64,000 nucleotides of DNA from Streptomyces sp. Alt3 (GCF_030719215.1 NZ_CP120983.1:7006001-7070000), one strand, 5' to 3'; counted from the first letter of the stretch, positions 30,506 to 40,362 are shown. Notes: generated by a model from the letters alone, not told the origin. Translations and numbers: made by a program.

Positions 30506-31339
30506 TCAGCAGGCCGCCGCCTCGAAGAGGACGTGCATCGCCCGGCGCAGCTCGCTGATGTCCCGTACGGGATCGGGAAATTCGAACCGGGCGTCGAAGC
30601 AGGCGTCTCCGTCCTCGACGAACCGGACCCGGAGACCGAACCGGTCGACCGCGACCGGGACGGCGTCGAGCCGGTGCTCGGCGCAGCCGCACTCGCCCCG
30701 GTCGCCCAGCAACGCGGACAAGGTGGCCATCTGCTCGCTGTGGGCGGCGTGCAGATGCTGGAGCAGTTCGGCCTCGTGATCGACCAGCGGGTCGGCGACG
30801 GCGTCCCGGAAGTGCTCCGGCTCCACCTCCTCGAAGCCCCACAGATCGTCGACCGACGCCTCCCCGGTCTCCAGCCGGAGCATCATCCGGCCGGGCTGCG
30901 CGAGCCCCGGCACGGCGGTGAGCCAGCCGGCGACCCTGGCGCGTCCGCGGATGCGGTGGGGGACGGAGACCGGAGCGACGTCGGTGATCTCCAGCACAGC
31001 GGTGAGCTCGTCGCCCTGGGCGTGCGTCGCGGCCCGTACGACCGGGGAATCGGCGGGGAACCCCAGGAACAGATCCCCCTCGGGGCCGATGCTCCTGCTG
31101 TCGGGCATCAGCTGGTCCGGATGGATGACCGACAGCCCCGGTACGAGCAGCACCGCGGAGCAGGTACTCTGTACGAGAGTTCGTGTGCGCTCGGCTGCTG
31201 ACGGCATCCGAGTGTTTTCAAGCCCGCTGGGACGCGGCTGACCACGATCAGATCGGCCTTCCGTCGTAGCAGCACCTTTTGGTGTGCTGCCGCTGTCTGT
31301 GCTGTCCGTGACGTGTGTGGTGTTCCCAGGGCGAGACAT
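30506..31339 (-). CDS. DUF2470 domain protein (HugZ-like), probably iron-regulated
   Basis: A 277-residue protein. The N-terminal 45 residues look disordered. Then comes a split-barrel flavin-reductase-like region (SAAERTRTLVQSTCSAVLLV, later GWLTAVPG) and a C-terminal DUF2470 domain (HAAHSEQMATLSALLGDRGE). DUF2470 occurs in HugZ-type haem-degrading proteins, where the C-terminus contributes a haem ligand. Whether this protein binds haem is unknown. A DtxR-family iron box lies 15-33 bases before the ATG, which suggests repression when iron is plentiful and supports an iron or haem role. ATG 31339 follows AAGGAGATCGC. Confidence 0.8.
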   Translation of the reverse strand: MSRPGNTTHVTDSTDSGSTPKGAATTEGRSDRGQPRPSGLENTRMPSAAERTRTLVQSTCSAVLLVPGLSVIHPDQLMPDSRSIGPEGDLFLGFPADSPVVRAATHAQGDELTAVLEITDVAPVSVPHRIRGRARVAGWLTAVPGLAQPGRMMLRLETGEASVDDLWGFEEVEPEHFRDAVADPLVDHEAELLQHLHAAHSEQMATLSALLGDRGECGCAEHRLDAVPVAVDRFGLRVRFVEDGDACFDARFEFPDPVRDISELRRAMHVLFEAAAC

Positions 31340-31353
31340 GCGATCTCCTTGAG

Positions 31354-31372
31354 TAAGGTAAGCCTAACCTAA
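31354..31372. promoter_or_regulatory. Iron box (DmdR1/IdeR-type operator)
   Basis: On the minus strand the sequence is TTAGGTTAGGCTTACCTTA. Two positions differ from the textbook actinobacterial box TTAGGTTAGGCTCACCTAA. It lies between the divergent DUF2470 gene and rpsD, 15 bases from the first and 23 from the second. Confidence 0.8.
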
Positions 31373-31395
31373 CCTACAACGGAGGTCTGGAGAAC

Positions 31396-32010
31396 GTGCC
31401 TAACCAGTCGCGTCCCAAGGTCAAGAAGTCGCGTGCCCTCGGCATCGCCCTGACGCCGAAGGCTGTCAAGTACTTCGAAGCCCGCCCCTACCCGCCGGGC
31501 GAGCACGGCCGTGGCCGCAAGCAGAACTCGGACTACAAGGTCCGTCTGCTCGAGAAGCAGCGTCTGCGTGCGCAGTACGACATCAGCGAGCGCCAGATGG
31601 CGCGCGCCTACGACCGCGCCCGTAAGGCCGAGGGCAAGACGGGCGAGGCGCTGGTCGTCGAGCTCGAGCGCCGCCTCGACGCCCTGGTCCTGCGTTCGGG
31701 CATCGCCCGCACCATCTACCAGGCCCGTCAGATGGTCGTCCACGGCCACATCGAGGTCAACGGTGGCAAGGTCGACAAGCCGTCCTTCCGCGTGCGCCCC
31801 GACGACGTCGTGCAGGTCCGCGAGCGCAGCCGCTCCAAGGTCCCCTTCCAGGTGGCCCGTGAGGGTGGTTACGACACCGACGGTGAGACCCCGCGCTACC
31901 TCCAGGTGAACCTGAAGGCCCTGGCCTTCCGCCTGGACCGTGACCCGAACCGCAAGGAAATTCCGGTCATCTGCGACGAGCAGCTCGTCGTCGAGTACTA
32001 CGCCCGCTGA
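31396..32010 (+). CDS. rpsD: 30S ribosomal protein S4
   Basis: A 204-residue primary 16S rRNA-binding protein of the small subunit. The order is typical: a basic N-terminal domain ([20 protein letters not shown]), then [20 protein letters not shown] in the S4 RNA-binding fold. No zinc cysteines are visible, as expected for the C-minus form. GTG 31396 follows GGAGGTCTGGAG. It is a stand-alone gene away from the main ribosomal clusters, with an iron box immediately upstream. Confidence 0.97.
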   Translation: MPNQSRPKVKKSRALGIALTPKAVKYFEARPYPPGEHGRGRKQNSDYKVRLLEKQRLRAQYDISERQMARAYDRARKAEGKTGEALVVELERRLDALVLRSGIARTIYQARQMVVHGHIEVNGGKVDKPSFRVRPDDVVQVRERSRSKVPFQVAREGGYDTDGETPRYLQVNLKALAFRLDRDPNRKEIPVICDEQLVVEYYAR

Positions 32011-32024
32011 CGCAGGCGTAGCTC

Positions 32025-34301
32025 TCAACCGAGCTCGGGCCCGCCCCTCCCTGATGTACGGGAGGCGGCGGGCCTTCGCGTATCCCCGGCCGTCCCGGCC
32101 CCGTCGGGTGACCCGGTTCCGGCCGCACCCGCACCGGGCGCCGCCCCCGGGGCCGTGCCGTCACCGCCCGCAGGTGCCGACCCGTCGTCCGCCCCGGCCC
32201 GGAGTGCCCGTGCCACCGCGGCCCGCACGTCCAGCAGGCGGCCCGAGTGCCGCTCCACGTCGTACCGGGCGTCGCCGAGCTGCGCTCTCGCCCGCTCCTC
32301 GCACTCCGCCCGCGGTCTGCCGTAGTGGACGGAGCCGAACAGCGGCAGACCCACCGAGGGCCAGATCCGGTCGGCGGCTCCCTGCAGCACCGCGGCCTCG
32401 GCGGCGTCGCCCTCCGTCGCGGTGACGAGGGCCAGCAGCTCCAGGGAGAGGACCGTGCCCAACAGGTCGTCAAAGGCGTGGGAGATGGACAGTGACTCCG
32501 CGAGCATCCGGCGTGCCCGTCCGCTCGGCCCGGACCGCAGGGCCGCGTAACCCAGGACGTACAGCGCGTAGGCCAGGGTCCACCGCTCACCGTGGTCCTC
32601 GCAGATCTCACGGACCTCGTCGCAGATCGCCGTGGCCGCTTCCAGGTCGCCGCGGAAGGCCACCGCCATGCCCAGCTCGACCTGCGCCATCAGCACGTTG
32701 CTGTTCAGCTCGCCGATCTCCCGGTAGCGCCCCAGCGCCTCGCGCAGCAGGTCCTCGGCCCGGGCCGGGTCGTCCGCGACGATCGAGAGGCAGCCCGTGC
32801 GGTGGACGGCGTAGGCCACGGCGGTGGCGTCCCCCGAGCGTTCCCCCTCCTCGCGGCACTCCTGCAGGGCCGACACCGCTCCCACCGGGTCCCCCTGAAG
32901 CACCGCGACGTACCCCAGTACCCACAGGGCCTTCAGTCGCGAGTGGTCGTAGGGGGACTCCTCCTCCAGGACGTGGTCCAGCCAGTGGCGGCCCTCTGCG
33001 AGGCGCCCGCAGCCCGCCCAGTAGAACCACAGCGTGCCTGCCAGGTACTGCGCGAGATGGACCTCGTCCGGGCTCTCCATCGAGCACTCCATCGCGCGGC
33101 GGAGATTGGGTAGTTCGCTGTCGATCCGCGCCGCGGCCTCCGCCTGTCTGGGGCTGAACCAGTCGAGTTCGCACCACGTTGCCAGGCCCAGGTACCAGTC
33201 CCGGTGTCTGCGGCGCAGCCGACCGGCGTCCCCGGTCGCCCGCAGCCACTCGGCGCCGTACTCCCGCACGGTGTCCAGCAGCCGGTAGCGGCTGCCGACG
33301 GCCGAGTCCTCGCGCAGCACCACGGACTGCGCCAGCAGTTCGTCCAGCACGTCGAGCACCGAGTCGGCGGGCAGATCCGGGCCGCTGCAGATGTACTCGA
33401 CGGCCTCCAGGTCGAACTGCCCGGCGAACACCGAGAGCCGCGCCCACAGCAGCCGCTGCTCTGGAGCGCACAGCTCGTGGCTCCAGCCGATGGCCGTGCG
33501 CAGTGTCTGATGCCGGGGGAGCGCGCAGGGACTGCCCCCGGTCAGGAGCCGGAAGCGGTCGTCGAGACGGTGCAGCACCTGCTCCGTCGTCAGGGCCCGC
33601 AGCCGCCCGGCGGCGAGTTCCAGGGCCAGCGGGATGCCGTCGAGCCGGCGGCAGAGCTCCAGGGCGGTCTCCCGGTCCCCGCCCGGCAGCCGGAAGTCCG
33701 GGCGCACCGCGCAGGCGCGCCGGACGAAGAGTTCCAGGGCGTCGTCGTCCGTCATCGGCAGCAGCGGGAAGGTCACTTCGCCCTCCACCCGCAGGGGCCT
33801 GCGCCCGGCCGCGAGCACCCGGAGTCCGGGTGCCCGGCGCAGCAGCTCCCGTACGAGTTCGGCGCACGGGCCGGCGAGATGCTCGAAACCGTCGATGACG
33901 AGCATGAGCCGGCGTTCCGCGCAGTGCTCGGCCAGTACCGCGCGAGGTGACCTGCTGGTGTGGTCGGTGAGCCCCAGGGCGTCGACCAGCGTGTGCACGA
34001 GAAGCTCCGGGTCATGGACGTCGGAGAGCTCGGCGATCCACACGCCGTCGCAGTACCGTTTCTCCATCAGAGCGGCGACCCGGGCGGTGATACGGGTCTT
34101 GCCCACACCGGCGACCCCCACGACGGTGACGAGCCTGGACTCGCCCAGGAGCGATTCCAGTTCGGCCAGTTCGGCCTCGCGTCCCACGAAGGTGCTCAGC
34201 TCCGCCGGGAGATTTCCGCGTACGGGAGTGGGCTCCGTGCCGTCGGGCGTGGGGGAGGGGCGCTGAGGGTGTCGCATGAAACACGCAGAGTACTGGCACA
34301 T
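32025..34301 (-). CDS. AfsR-like STAND ATPase with tetratricopeptide-type repeats, no DNA-binding domain seen
   Basis: A 758-residue signal-transduction ATPase. After a 30-residue lead, FVGREAELAELESLL opens the NB-ARC-like domain. The P-loop is VGVAGVGKTR (residues 61-70), Walker B LMLVIDGFEHL, and sensor-type GIPLALELAAGRLRAL. A winged-helix spacer is followed by a helical TPR-like region from about residue 400. A Gly/Ala/Thr-rich tail closes the protein. AfsR and LuxR-LAL relatives have a SARP or HTH domain; I see none here, so partners or another output are likely. ATG 34301 (MCQYSACF) follows GGAGAG. Its last codons overlap a stem-loop that may terminate rpsD. An accessory gene between core genes. 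Confidence 0.8.
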   Translation of the reverse strand: MCQYSACFMRHPQRPSPTPDGTEPTPVRGNLPAELSTFVGREAELAELESLLGESRLVTVVGVAGVGKTRITARVAALMEKRYCDGVWIAELSDVHDPELLVHTLVDALGLTDHTSRSPRAVLAEHCAERRLMLVIDGFEHLAGPCAELVRELLRRAPGLRVLAAGRRPLRVEGEVTFPLLPMTDDDALELFVRRACAVRPDFRLPGGDRETALELCRRLDGIPLALELAAGRLRALTTEQVLHRLDDRFRLLTGGSPCALPRHQTLRTAIGWSHELCAPEQRLLWARLSVFAGQFDLEAVEYICSGPDLPADSVLDVLDELLAQSVVLREDSAVGSRYRLLDTVREYGAEWLRATGDAGRLRRRHRDWYLGLATWCELDWFSPRQAEAAARIDSELPNLRRAMECSMESPDEVHLAQYLAGTLWFYWAGCGRLAEGRHWLDHVLEEESPYDHSRLKALWVLGYVAVLQGDPVGAVSALQECREEGERSGDATAVAYAVHRTGCLSIVADDPARAEDLLREALGRYREIGELNSNVLMAQVELGMAVAFRGDLEAATAICDEVREICEDHGERWTLAYALYVLGYAALRSGPSGRARRMLAESLSISHAFDDLLGTVLSLELLALVTATEGDAAEAAVLQGAADRIWPSVGLPLFGSVHYGRPRAECEERARAQLGDARYDVERHSGRLLDVRAAVARALRAGADDGSAPAGGDGTAPGAAPGAGAAGTGSPDGAGTAGDTRRPAASRTSGRGGPELG
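32038..32074. terminator. Stem-loop serving rpsD, inside the 3' end of the ATPase gene
   Basis: GGCCCGCC with GGCGGGCC (8 bp) plus CCTCCC with GGGAGG (6 bp), one bulged base and an 8-base loop. It begins 28 bases after the rpsD stop and overlaps the convergent coding end. Confidence 0.6.
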
Positions 34302-34503
34302 AAGCTCTCCGTACAATCTCCACGCCTCCCGGCGCCGGTGGCGCCCGCCCGTAATGCGGTACGGCGTGCGACGCCCGGCGCGATAGGCTCGGGGGGACGA
34401 CGATCGGCAGAGGTGGCAGGACGCGCCGGCCGAACGGTGACAGGCAGACACCGGCGGGGAGAGGTCCCCGCCGATGCGGGCGACGAGCAGAGAGCGGTGC
34501 ACT

Positions 34504-34968
34504 GTGTCCGGTGGAGAGGTGGCCGGCATCCTGGTGGCTGTCTTCTGGGCGATCCTGGTTTCCTTCCTCGCCGTGGTACTGGTGAGGCTGGCCCAGACGC
34601 TCAGGGCGACCACCGCGCTGGTGGCGGACGTGACGGAGCAGGCTGTCCCGCTGCTCGCCGACGCCTCCGCCACGCTGCGTTCCGCACGGACCCAGCTGGA
34701 CAAGGTCGACGCCATCGCGAGCGACGTCCAGGAGGTCACCTCCAACGCCTCCGCGCTCTCCACGACCGTCGCCTCGACCTTCGGCGGCCCGCTCGTGAAG
34801 GTCGCGGCCTTCGGCTACGGCGTGCGGCAGGCGATCGGCCGCCGCACCGCGGCGGAGCCGGAGCCCGACCGCCGCACCGCCCGCCGCGCCGTGATCGTCG
34901 GCCGAACCGTGCCGTCCGCCCGCGACAGGAAGCGGAACGGCCGAAGCTCCCGCGGACAGAAGGACTGA
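34504..34968 (+). CDS. DUF948 membrane protein
   Basis: A 154-residue protein with an N-terminal membrane helix (residues about 6-28, VAGILVAVFWAILVSFLAVV). A helical, methyl-accepting-like stretch follows (LRATTALVADVTEQAVPLLA), then a basic C-terminal tail. DUF948 proteins are small envelope-associated proteins of unknown function. The GTG at 34504 gives MSGGEVAG. It is 7 bases from the next small gene and leads to alaS, a conserved actinobacterial order. Confidence 0.85.
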   Translation: MSGGEVAGILVAVFWAILVSFLAVVLVRLAQTLRATTALVADVTEQAVPLLADASATLRSARTQLDKVDAIASDVQEVTSNASALSTTVASTFGGPLVKVAAFGYGVRQAIGRRTAAEPEPDRRTARRAVIVGRTVPSARDRKRNGRSSRGQKD

Positions 34969-34975
34969 CCCAGCG

Positions 34976-35272
34976 ATGTTCCGCCGTACGTTCTGGTTCA
35001 CCGCCGGCGCAGCCGCCGGCGTCTGGGCCACCACCAAGGTCAACCGCAAGATCCGGCAGCTGACCCCCGAGAGCCTCGCGGCGCAGGCCGCGGACAAGGC
35101 CATCGAAGCGGGTCACAAGCTGAAGGACTTCGCCCTCGACGTGCGTGAGGGCATGGTCAGGCGCGAGGCCGAACTGGGCGGGGCCCTCGGTATCGAGGCC
35201 CCGGCCGACCCCGAACTCGTCGCCCACCGCGCACTTCCCTACAACCCGAACAACCGGAATGAGGACCACTAA
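34976..35272 (+). CDS. Small conserved actinobacterial protein upstream of alaS
   Basis: A 98-residue protein with a short hydrophobic N-terminus ([20 protein letters not shown]), an amphipathic helical middle and a polar C-terminus. It resembles the DUF6167-type proteins annotated next to alaS in streptomycetes. Function is unknown. Its stop overlaps the alaS ATG (TAATG at 35270-35274), so alaS translation is probably coupled to it. Confidence 0.85.
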   Translation: MFRRTFWFTAGAAAGVWATTKVNRKIRQLTPESLAAQAADKAIEAGHKLKDFALDVREGMVRREAELGGALGIEAPADPELVAHRALPYNPNNRNEDH

Positions 35273-37941
35273 TGGAGTCGGCTGAAATTCGCCGCCGCTG
35301 GCTGAGCTTCTTCGAGGAGCGCGGTCACACCGTCGTGCCTTCGGCGTCGCTCATCGCGGACGACCCGACTCTGCTGCTGGTCCCCGCGGGCATGGTCCCC
35401 TTCAAGCCGTACTTCCTCGGCGAGGTCAAGCCGCCCGCCCCGCGCGTCACCAGCGTGCAGAAGTGCGTCCGCACGCCGGACATCGAAGAGGTCGGCAAGA
35501 CCACCCGGCACGGCACGTTCTTCCAGATGTGCGGCAACTTCTCCTTCGGCGACTACTTCAAGGAAGGCGCCATCGAGTTCGCCTGGGCGGCGCTCACGAA
35601 CTCCGTGGAGGAGGGCGGCTTCGGCCTCGACCCCGAGCGTCTGTGGATCACGGTCTACCTGGACGACGACGAGGCCGAGCAGATCTGGCGCGAGAAGATC
35701 GGCGTCCCCGCCGAGCGCATCCAGCGCCTGGGCAAGAAGGACAACTTCTGGTCCATGGGCGTCCCCGGCCCCTGCGGCCCGTGCTCCGAGATCAACTACG
35801 ACCGCGGCCCCGAGTTCGGCGTCGAGGGCGGCCCGGCCGTCAACGACGAGCGTTACGTGGAGATCTGGAACCTGGTCTTCATGCAGTACGAGCGGGGCGC
35901 CGGTGACGGCAAGGAGGACTTCCCGATCCTCGGCGACCTGCCGTCGCAGAACATCGACACGGGGCTCGGCCTCGAGCGGCTCGCCATGATCCTGCAGGGC
36001 GTGCAGAACATGTACGAGACCGACACCCTGCGCGTCGTCATGGACAAGGCCACCGAGCTCACCGGCGTGCGCTACGGCGCCGACCAGGGCTCCGACGTCT
36101 CGCTCCGCGTCGTCGCCGACCACGTGCGCACCTCCGTGATGCTCATCGGCGACGGCGTCACCCCCGGCAACGAGGGCCGCGGGTACGTCCTGCGCCGCAT
36201 CATGCGCCGCGCCATCCGCAACATGCGGCTGATGGGCGCCACCGGTCCGGTCGTCCGTGAGCTCGTCGACGTCGTCGTCGAAACCATGGGGCAGCAGTAC
36301 CCGGAGCTGATCACCGACCGCAAGCGCATCGAGACCGTCGCCCTCGCGGAGGAGGCCGCCTTCCTCAAGGCCCTCAAGGGCGGCACGAACATCCTCGACA
36401 CCGCCGTGACCGAGACCAAGGCCGCCGGCGGCAAGGTCCTGGCCGGCGACAAGGCGTTCCTGCTCCACGACACCTGGGGCTTCCCGATCGACCTCACGCT
36501 GGAGATGGCCGCCGAACAGGGCCTCTCGGTCGACGAGGACGGCTTCCGCCGCCTGATGAAGGAGCAGCGGGACCGCGCCAAGGCCGACGCCAGGGCCAAG
36601 AAGACCGGTCACGCCGACCTGTCCGCCTACCGTGAGGTCGCCGACAACTCGGGCGTCACGGAGTTCACCGGCTACACCTCCACCGAGGGCGAGTCGAAGA
36701 TCGTCGGGCTCCTCGTCGACGGCGTCTCCTCGCCCGCCGCCTCCGAGGGCGACGAGGTCGAGGTCGTCCTCGACCGCACCCCGTTCTACGCCGAGGGCGG
36801 CGGACAGCTCGCCGACCAGGGCCGGATCAGGCTCGACAGCGGCGCCGTCATCCAGGTCCGCGACGTACAGCAGCCGGTCCCGGGGGTCTCGGTCCACAAG
36901 GGTTCGGTCCAGGTCGGAGAGGTGACGGTCGGCGCCACCGCCTACGCCGCCATCGACAACACCCGCCGCCGCGCCATCGCCCGCGCCCACAGCGCCACGC
37001 ACCTCACCCACCAGGCGCTGCGCGACGCGCTCGGCCCGACCGCCGCCCAGGCCGGTTCGGAGAACTCGCCCGGCCGCTTCCGCTTCGACTTCGGCTCGCC
37101 CGCCGCCGTCCCCGGCACGGTCCTGACCGACGTCGAGCAGAAGATCAACGAGGTCCTCGCCCGGGAACTCGACGTCCAGGCCGAGGTCATGTCCATCGAC
37201 GACGCCAAGAAGCAGGGCGCCATCGCCGAGTTCGGCGAGAAGTACGGCGAGCGGGTCCGCGTCGTCACCATCGGGGACTTCTCCAAGGAGCTGTGCGGCG
37301 GCACGCACGTCCGCAACACCTCCCAGCTCGGCCTGGTGAAGCTGCTCGGTGAGTCGTCGATCGGCTCCGGTGTCCGCCGCGTCGAGGCCCTCGTCGGTGT
37401 GGACGCGTACAACTTCCTCGCCAAGGAGCACACGGTCGTCGCCCAGCTCCAGGAACTGCTCAAGGGCCGTCCCGAGGAGCTCCCCGAGAAGATCTCCGGC
37501 ATGCTCGGCAAGCTCAAGGACGCCGAGAAGGAGATCGAGAAGTTCCGCGCGGAGAAGGTCCTGGCTGCCGCCGCCGGACTCGTGGAGACGGCCAGGGACG
37601 TGCGCGGTGTCGCCCTCGTCACCGGGCAGGTGCCGGACGGCACCACGGCCGACGACCTGCGCAAGCTGGTCCTGGACGTGCGCGGGCGCATCCAGGGCGG
37701 CCGCCCGGCCGTCGTGGCCCTGTTCACCACCGCCAACGGGCGTCCGCTGACGGTCATCGCCACCAACGAGGCGGCCCGCGAGCGCGGCCTCAAGGCCGGT
37801 GACCTGGTGCGCACCGCCGCCAAGACCCTCGGTGGCGGTGGCGGCGGCAAGCCGGACGTCGCCCAGGGCGGCGGCCAGAACCCGGACGCCGTCGGCGACG
37901 CCATGGCGGCCGTCGAACGCCTCGTCACCGAGACGGCGTGA
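35272..37941 (+). CDS. alaS: Alanyl-tRNA synthetase
   Basis: A class II synthetase of 889 residues. The aminoacylation core shows [12 protein letters not shown] and [20 protein letters not shown]. The editing domain has the zinc-binding [11 protein letters not shown] and [13 protein letters not shown] motifs. A glycine-rich C-Ala domain ends the protein. ATG 35272 overlaps the preceding stop. The ruvX start overlaps the alaS stop (GTGA at 37938), so at least three genes are coupled. Confidence 0.97.
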   Translation: MESAEIRRRWLSFFEERGHTVVPSASLIADDPTLLLVPAGMVPFKPYFLGEVKPPAPRVTSVQKCVRTPDIEEVGKTTRHGTFFQMCGNFSFGDYFKEGAIEFAWAALTNSVEEGGFGLDPERLWITVYLDDDEAEQIWREKIGVPAERIQRLGKKDNFWSMGVPGPCGPCSEINYDRGPEFGVEGGPAVNDERYVEIWNLVFMQYERGAGDGKEDFPILGDLPSQNIDTGLGLERLAMILQGVQNMYETDTLRVVMDKATELTGVRYGADQGSDVSLRVVADHVRTSVMLIGDGVTPGNEGRGYVLRRIMRRAIRNMRLMGATGPVVRELVDVVVETMGQQYPELITDRKRIETVALAEEAAFLKALKGGTNILDTAVTETKAAGGKVLAGDKAFLLHDTWGFPIDLTLEMAAEQGLSVDEDGFRRLMKEQRDRAKADARAKKTGHADLSAYREVADNSGVTEFTGYTSTEGESKIVGLLVDGVSSPAASEGDEVEVVLDRTPFYAEGGGQLADQGRIRLDSGAVIQVRDVQQPVPGVSVHKGSVQVGEVTVGATAYAAIDNTRRRAIARAHSATHLTHQALRDALGPTAAQAGSENSPGRFRFDFGSPAAVPGTVLTDVEQKINEVLARELDVQAEVMSIDDAKKQGAIAEFGEKYGERVRVVTIGDFSKELCGGTHVRNTSQLGLVKLLGESSIGSGVRRVEALVGVDAYNFLAKEHTVVAQLQELLKGRPEELPEKISGMLGKLKDAEKEIEKFRAEKVLAAAAGLVETARDVRGVALVTGQVPDGTTADDLRKLVLDVRGRIQGGRPAVVALFTTANGRPLTVIATNEAARERGLKAGDLVRTAAKTLGGGGGGKPDVAQGGGQNPDAVGDAMAAVERLVTETA

Positions 37942-38423
37942 CGCCCGGCATGTCGCAGATGCGCCGTGGACGCCGACTCGCCGTCGACGTCGGTGACGCC
38001 CGTATCGGGGTCGCCTCGTGCGACCCCGACGGGATCCTCGCCACGCCGGTGGAGACCGTGCCGGGACGTGACGTCCCGGCCGCCCACCGGCGGCTCGGGC
38101 AGATCGTCGAGGAGTACGAGCCGATCGAGGTCATCGTCGGCCTGCCCCGTTCGCTGGGCGGCGGCGAGGGCCCGGCGGCGGCGAAGGTCCGCGCCTTCGC
38201 CCAGGTGCTGGCCCGCGCCGTCGCGCCGATCCCGGTGCGCCTCCTGGACGAGAGGATGACCACAGTGACGGCCACTCAGGGGCTGCGCGCTTCGGGCGTG
38301 AAGTCCAAGAAGGGCCGGTCTGTCATCGACCAGGCTGCCGCTGTGGTGATCCTCCAGAACGCTCTGGAGTCCGAACGGGCGTCAGGCACCGCTCCGGGCG
38401 AGGGCGTCGAAGTGGTTGTCTGA
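37938..38423 (+). CDS. ruvX: Holliday junction resolvase-like protein (RuvX/YqgF)
   Basis: A 161-residue RNase H-fold protein. Family motifs are [15 protein letters not shown] (residues 9-23), [19 protein letters not shown] and the C-terminal [13 protein letters not shown]. Homologues process 16S rRNA 5' ends or act on Holliday junctions. The alaS neighbour and family data favour the rRNA role, but this cannot be decided here. The GTG at 37938 overlaps alaS. An in-frame ATG a few codons later is possible. Confidence 0.92.
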   Translation: MTPGMSQMRRGRRLAVDVGDARIGVASCDPDGILATPVETVPGRDVPAAHRRLGQIVEEYEPIEVIVGLPRSLGGGEGPAAAKVRAFAQVLARAVAPIPVRLLDERMTTVTATQGLRASGVKSKKGRSVIDQAAAVVILQNALESERASGTAPGEGVEVVV

Positions 38424-38523
38424 TCGCGATACGGTAACGTTCCGCGCGATGCGCCGGTGTTCGAACAGGCACCGCACAGCAAAGCGAAGAGACGGAGCGT
38501 CGTCTCGCGGCTCAAGGGGATCG

Positions 38524-40362
38524 ATGACTGAGTATGGCCGGGGCCCCGGCTCCGAACCGTGGCATCCCGAGGACCCCTTGTACGGGGACCAGGGATGGGG
38601 CCACCAGGCCGCCCACGGCCAGGGCCAGTACGAAGGCCAGCAGTCCGACCAGGGCCAGTACGACGGCCGGCAGCAGCACTACGCACAGGACCCGTACGCC
38701 CAGCAGGGCTACCAGCAGGACCCCTACGCACAGCAGCAGCCGCAGCAGGACGCGTACCAGCAGGACCCTTACCAGCAGCAGCAGCAGCAGCAGGACCCGT
38801 ACCAGCAGCAGGACCCGTACGCACAGCAGCACCAGCAGGACCCGTACGCGCAGCCGCAGCAGCACCAGCAGTACGGGTCCCCGCAGGATCCTTACGCCCA
38901 GCCCCAGCCCCAGCAGCCGCAGTACGACGGCGGCTGGGACACGGGTCAGCAGGCGACGATGCCGTACGTGGCCCAGCAGCAGCCCCCGTACGGCAACACC
39001 CCCGGCGGCTACGGCGACCAGGGTGACCACTACGGAACCCCTGAGGCCTATCCGCCGCCGCAGCCTCCGGGGCGCCGCGAGGAGCCCGCGCAGCAGAAGA
39101 GCCCGGACTGGGATCCGGAGGTGCCGCAGGAGGAGACGCATCCTTTCTTCACCGGTGCCGACGAGCCGGCCGACGGCCGTGACTCCCGCTCCCGCTCCCG
39201 GGACGACGCCGAGCACGACGAGGACGACCACGACGACGACCCGCGCGAATCCCGCAGGGGTGGCGGTGAACGTCGCGGCAAGGGCAAGAAGAAGAGCCGC
39301 AACGGCTGCGCCTGCCTTGGCGTGGCGGCGGTCCTCGTCGGCGGACTCGGCGGAGTGGCCTATGTCGGCTACTCGTACTACCAGAACCAGTTCGGTGCGG
39401 CGCCCGACTACGAGGGCAGCGGTACGGGATCGGTCGACATCGAGATCCCCGACGGCGCTTACGGGAACGAGATCGCGAGCATTCTCAAGAAGGCCGGTGT
39501 CGTCAAATCCGTCGACGCCTTCATTTCCGCGCAGAACGGGAAGTTCAAGGGGAAATCCGTTCAGGCGGGCAGCTACATCCTCAAGAAGGAGATGTCTGCC
39601 GAGAGTGCTTTCGAGTTGTTGCTCGACCCGAAGAGCCAGAACGGGCTGATGGTGACCCCGGGTACGCGTAATGCCAAAGTCTACGAGCTGATCGACGAGA
39701 AACTGGACCTCAAGGCCGGCACGACGGCGGAGGTCGCCAAAACGAATGCGGGCAGCCTGGGCCTGCCCTCGTGGGCCGACAACGACCCGCTGATAAAGGA
39801 TCCGCTGGAGGGCTTCCTCTACCCTGCCACCTATCCGGTCTCCAAGGGGACGAAGCCCGAAGCAGTACTGAAGAAAATGGTCGGCCGGGCCACGGTCGAG
39901 TACGACAAGCTCGACCTCGAAGAGACAGCCGCGAAGCACGATCTCGACGGTCCCTGGCAGGTGCTCACCGTCGCGAGCCTCGTCCAGGCGGAGGGCAAGA
40001 CGCACGACGACTTCCGGAAGATGAGCGAAGTCATCTACAACCGCCTCAAGCCCAGCAATACCGAGACGAATCAGCTGCTTCAGTTCGACTCGACGTTCAA
40101 TTACCTCAAGAAGCAGAGCAAGATCAACATCAGTGTGTCCGAGATCCACAAGAACAAGGATCCGTACAACACATACACCCAGCGAGGCCTCACGCCCGGT
40201 CCCATCGGCAACCCGGGCGCCGATGCCCTCGCCGCCGCGAAGAACCCGACTGCGGACGGCTGGATCTACTTCGTCGCCACCGACGGGCAGCACAAGACCG
40301 AGTTCGCCAAGAACTACGAAGAATTCTTGAAGCTCAAGGAAAAGTTCGATGCGCTCGAATGA
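38524..40362 (+). CDS. mltG: Endolytic transglycosylase MltG with Gln-rich N-terminal extension
   Basis: A membrane-bound lytic transglycosylase (YceG family) that cuts nascent peptidoglycan strands and may set glycan length. 612 residues against about 340 in E. coli. The extra part is cytoplasmic: a Gln/Asp/Pro/Tyr-rich region near residues 35-150 with many DPYxQQ repeats, then an acidic-basic stretch. One membrane helix near 260-285 (LGVAAVLVGGLGGVAYVGYS) is followed by a LysM-like domain and the catalytic domain with Glu near 487 in SLVQAEGKTHDDF. ATG 38524 is the first Met after a GCTCAAGGGG site. The stop lies inside aroE (14-base overlap). Confidence 0.94.
   Translation: MTEYGRGPGSEPWHPEDPLYGDQGWGHQAAHGQGQYEGQQSDQGQYDGRQQHYAQDPYAQQGYQQDPYAQQQPQQDAYQQDPYQQQQQQQDPYQQQDPYAQQHQQDPYAQPQQHQQYGSPQDPYAQPQPQQPQYDGGWDTGQQATMPYVAQQQPPYGNTPGGYGDQGDHYGTPEAYPPPQPPGRREEPAQQKSPDWDPEVPQEETHPFFTGADEPADGRDSRSRSRDDAEHDEDDHDDDPRESRRGGGERRGKGKKKSRNGCACLGVAAVLVGGLGGVAYVGYSYYQNQFGAAPDYEGSGTGSVDIEIPDGAYGNEIASILKKAGVVKSVDAFISAQNGKFKGKSVQAGSYILKKEMSAESAFELLLDPKSQNGLMVTPGTRNAKVYELIDEKLDLKAGTTAEVAKTNAGSLGLPSWADNDPLIKDPLEGFLYPATYPVSKGTKPEAVLKKMVGRATVEYDKLDLEETAAKHDLDGPWQVLTVASLVQAEGKTHDDFRKMSEVIYNRLKPSNTETNQLLQFDSTFNYLKKQSKINISVSEIHKNKDPYNTYTQRGLTPGPIGNPGADALAAAKNPTADGWIYFVATDGQHKTEFAKNYEEFLKLKEKFDALE

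Noticed and set aside
30506-34301. The DUF2470-rpsD-ATPase stretch as a defence island
   Set aside because: STAND ATPases occur in antiphage systems, but no nuclease, protease or other effector domain is fused or adjacent, and neighbours are housekeeping genes.
38620-38945. Dense CAG-rich repeats looking like a CRISPR or tandem-repeat array
   Set aside because: They are in-frame codons of the Gln-rich part of MltG; there are no spacers and no cas genes.
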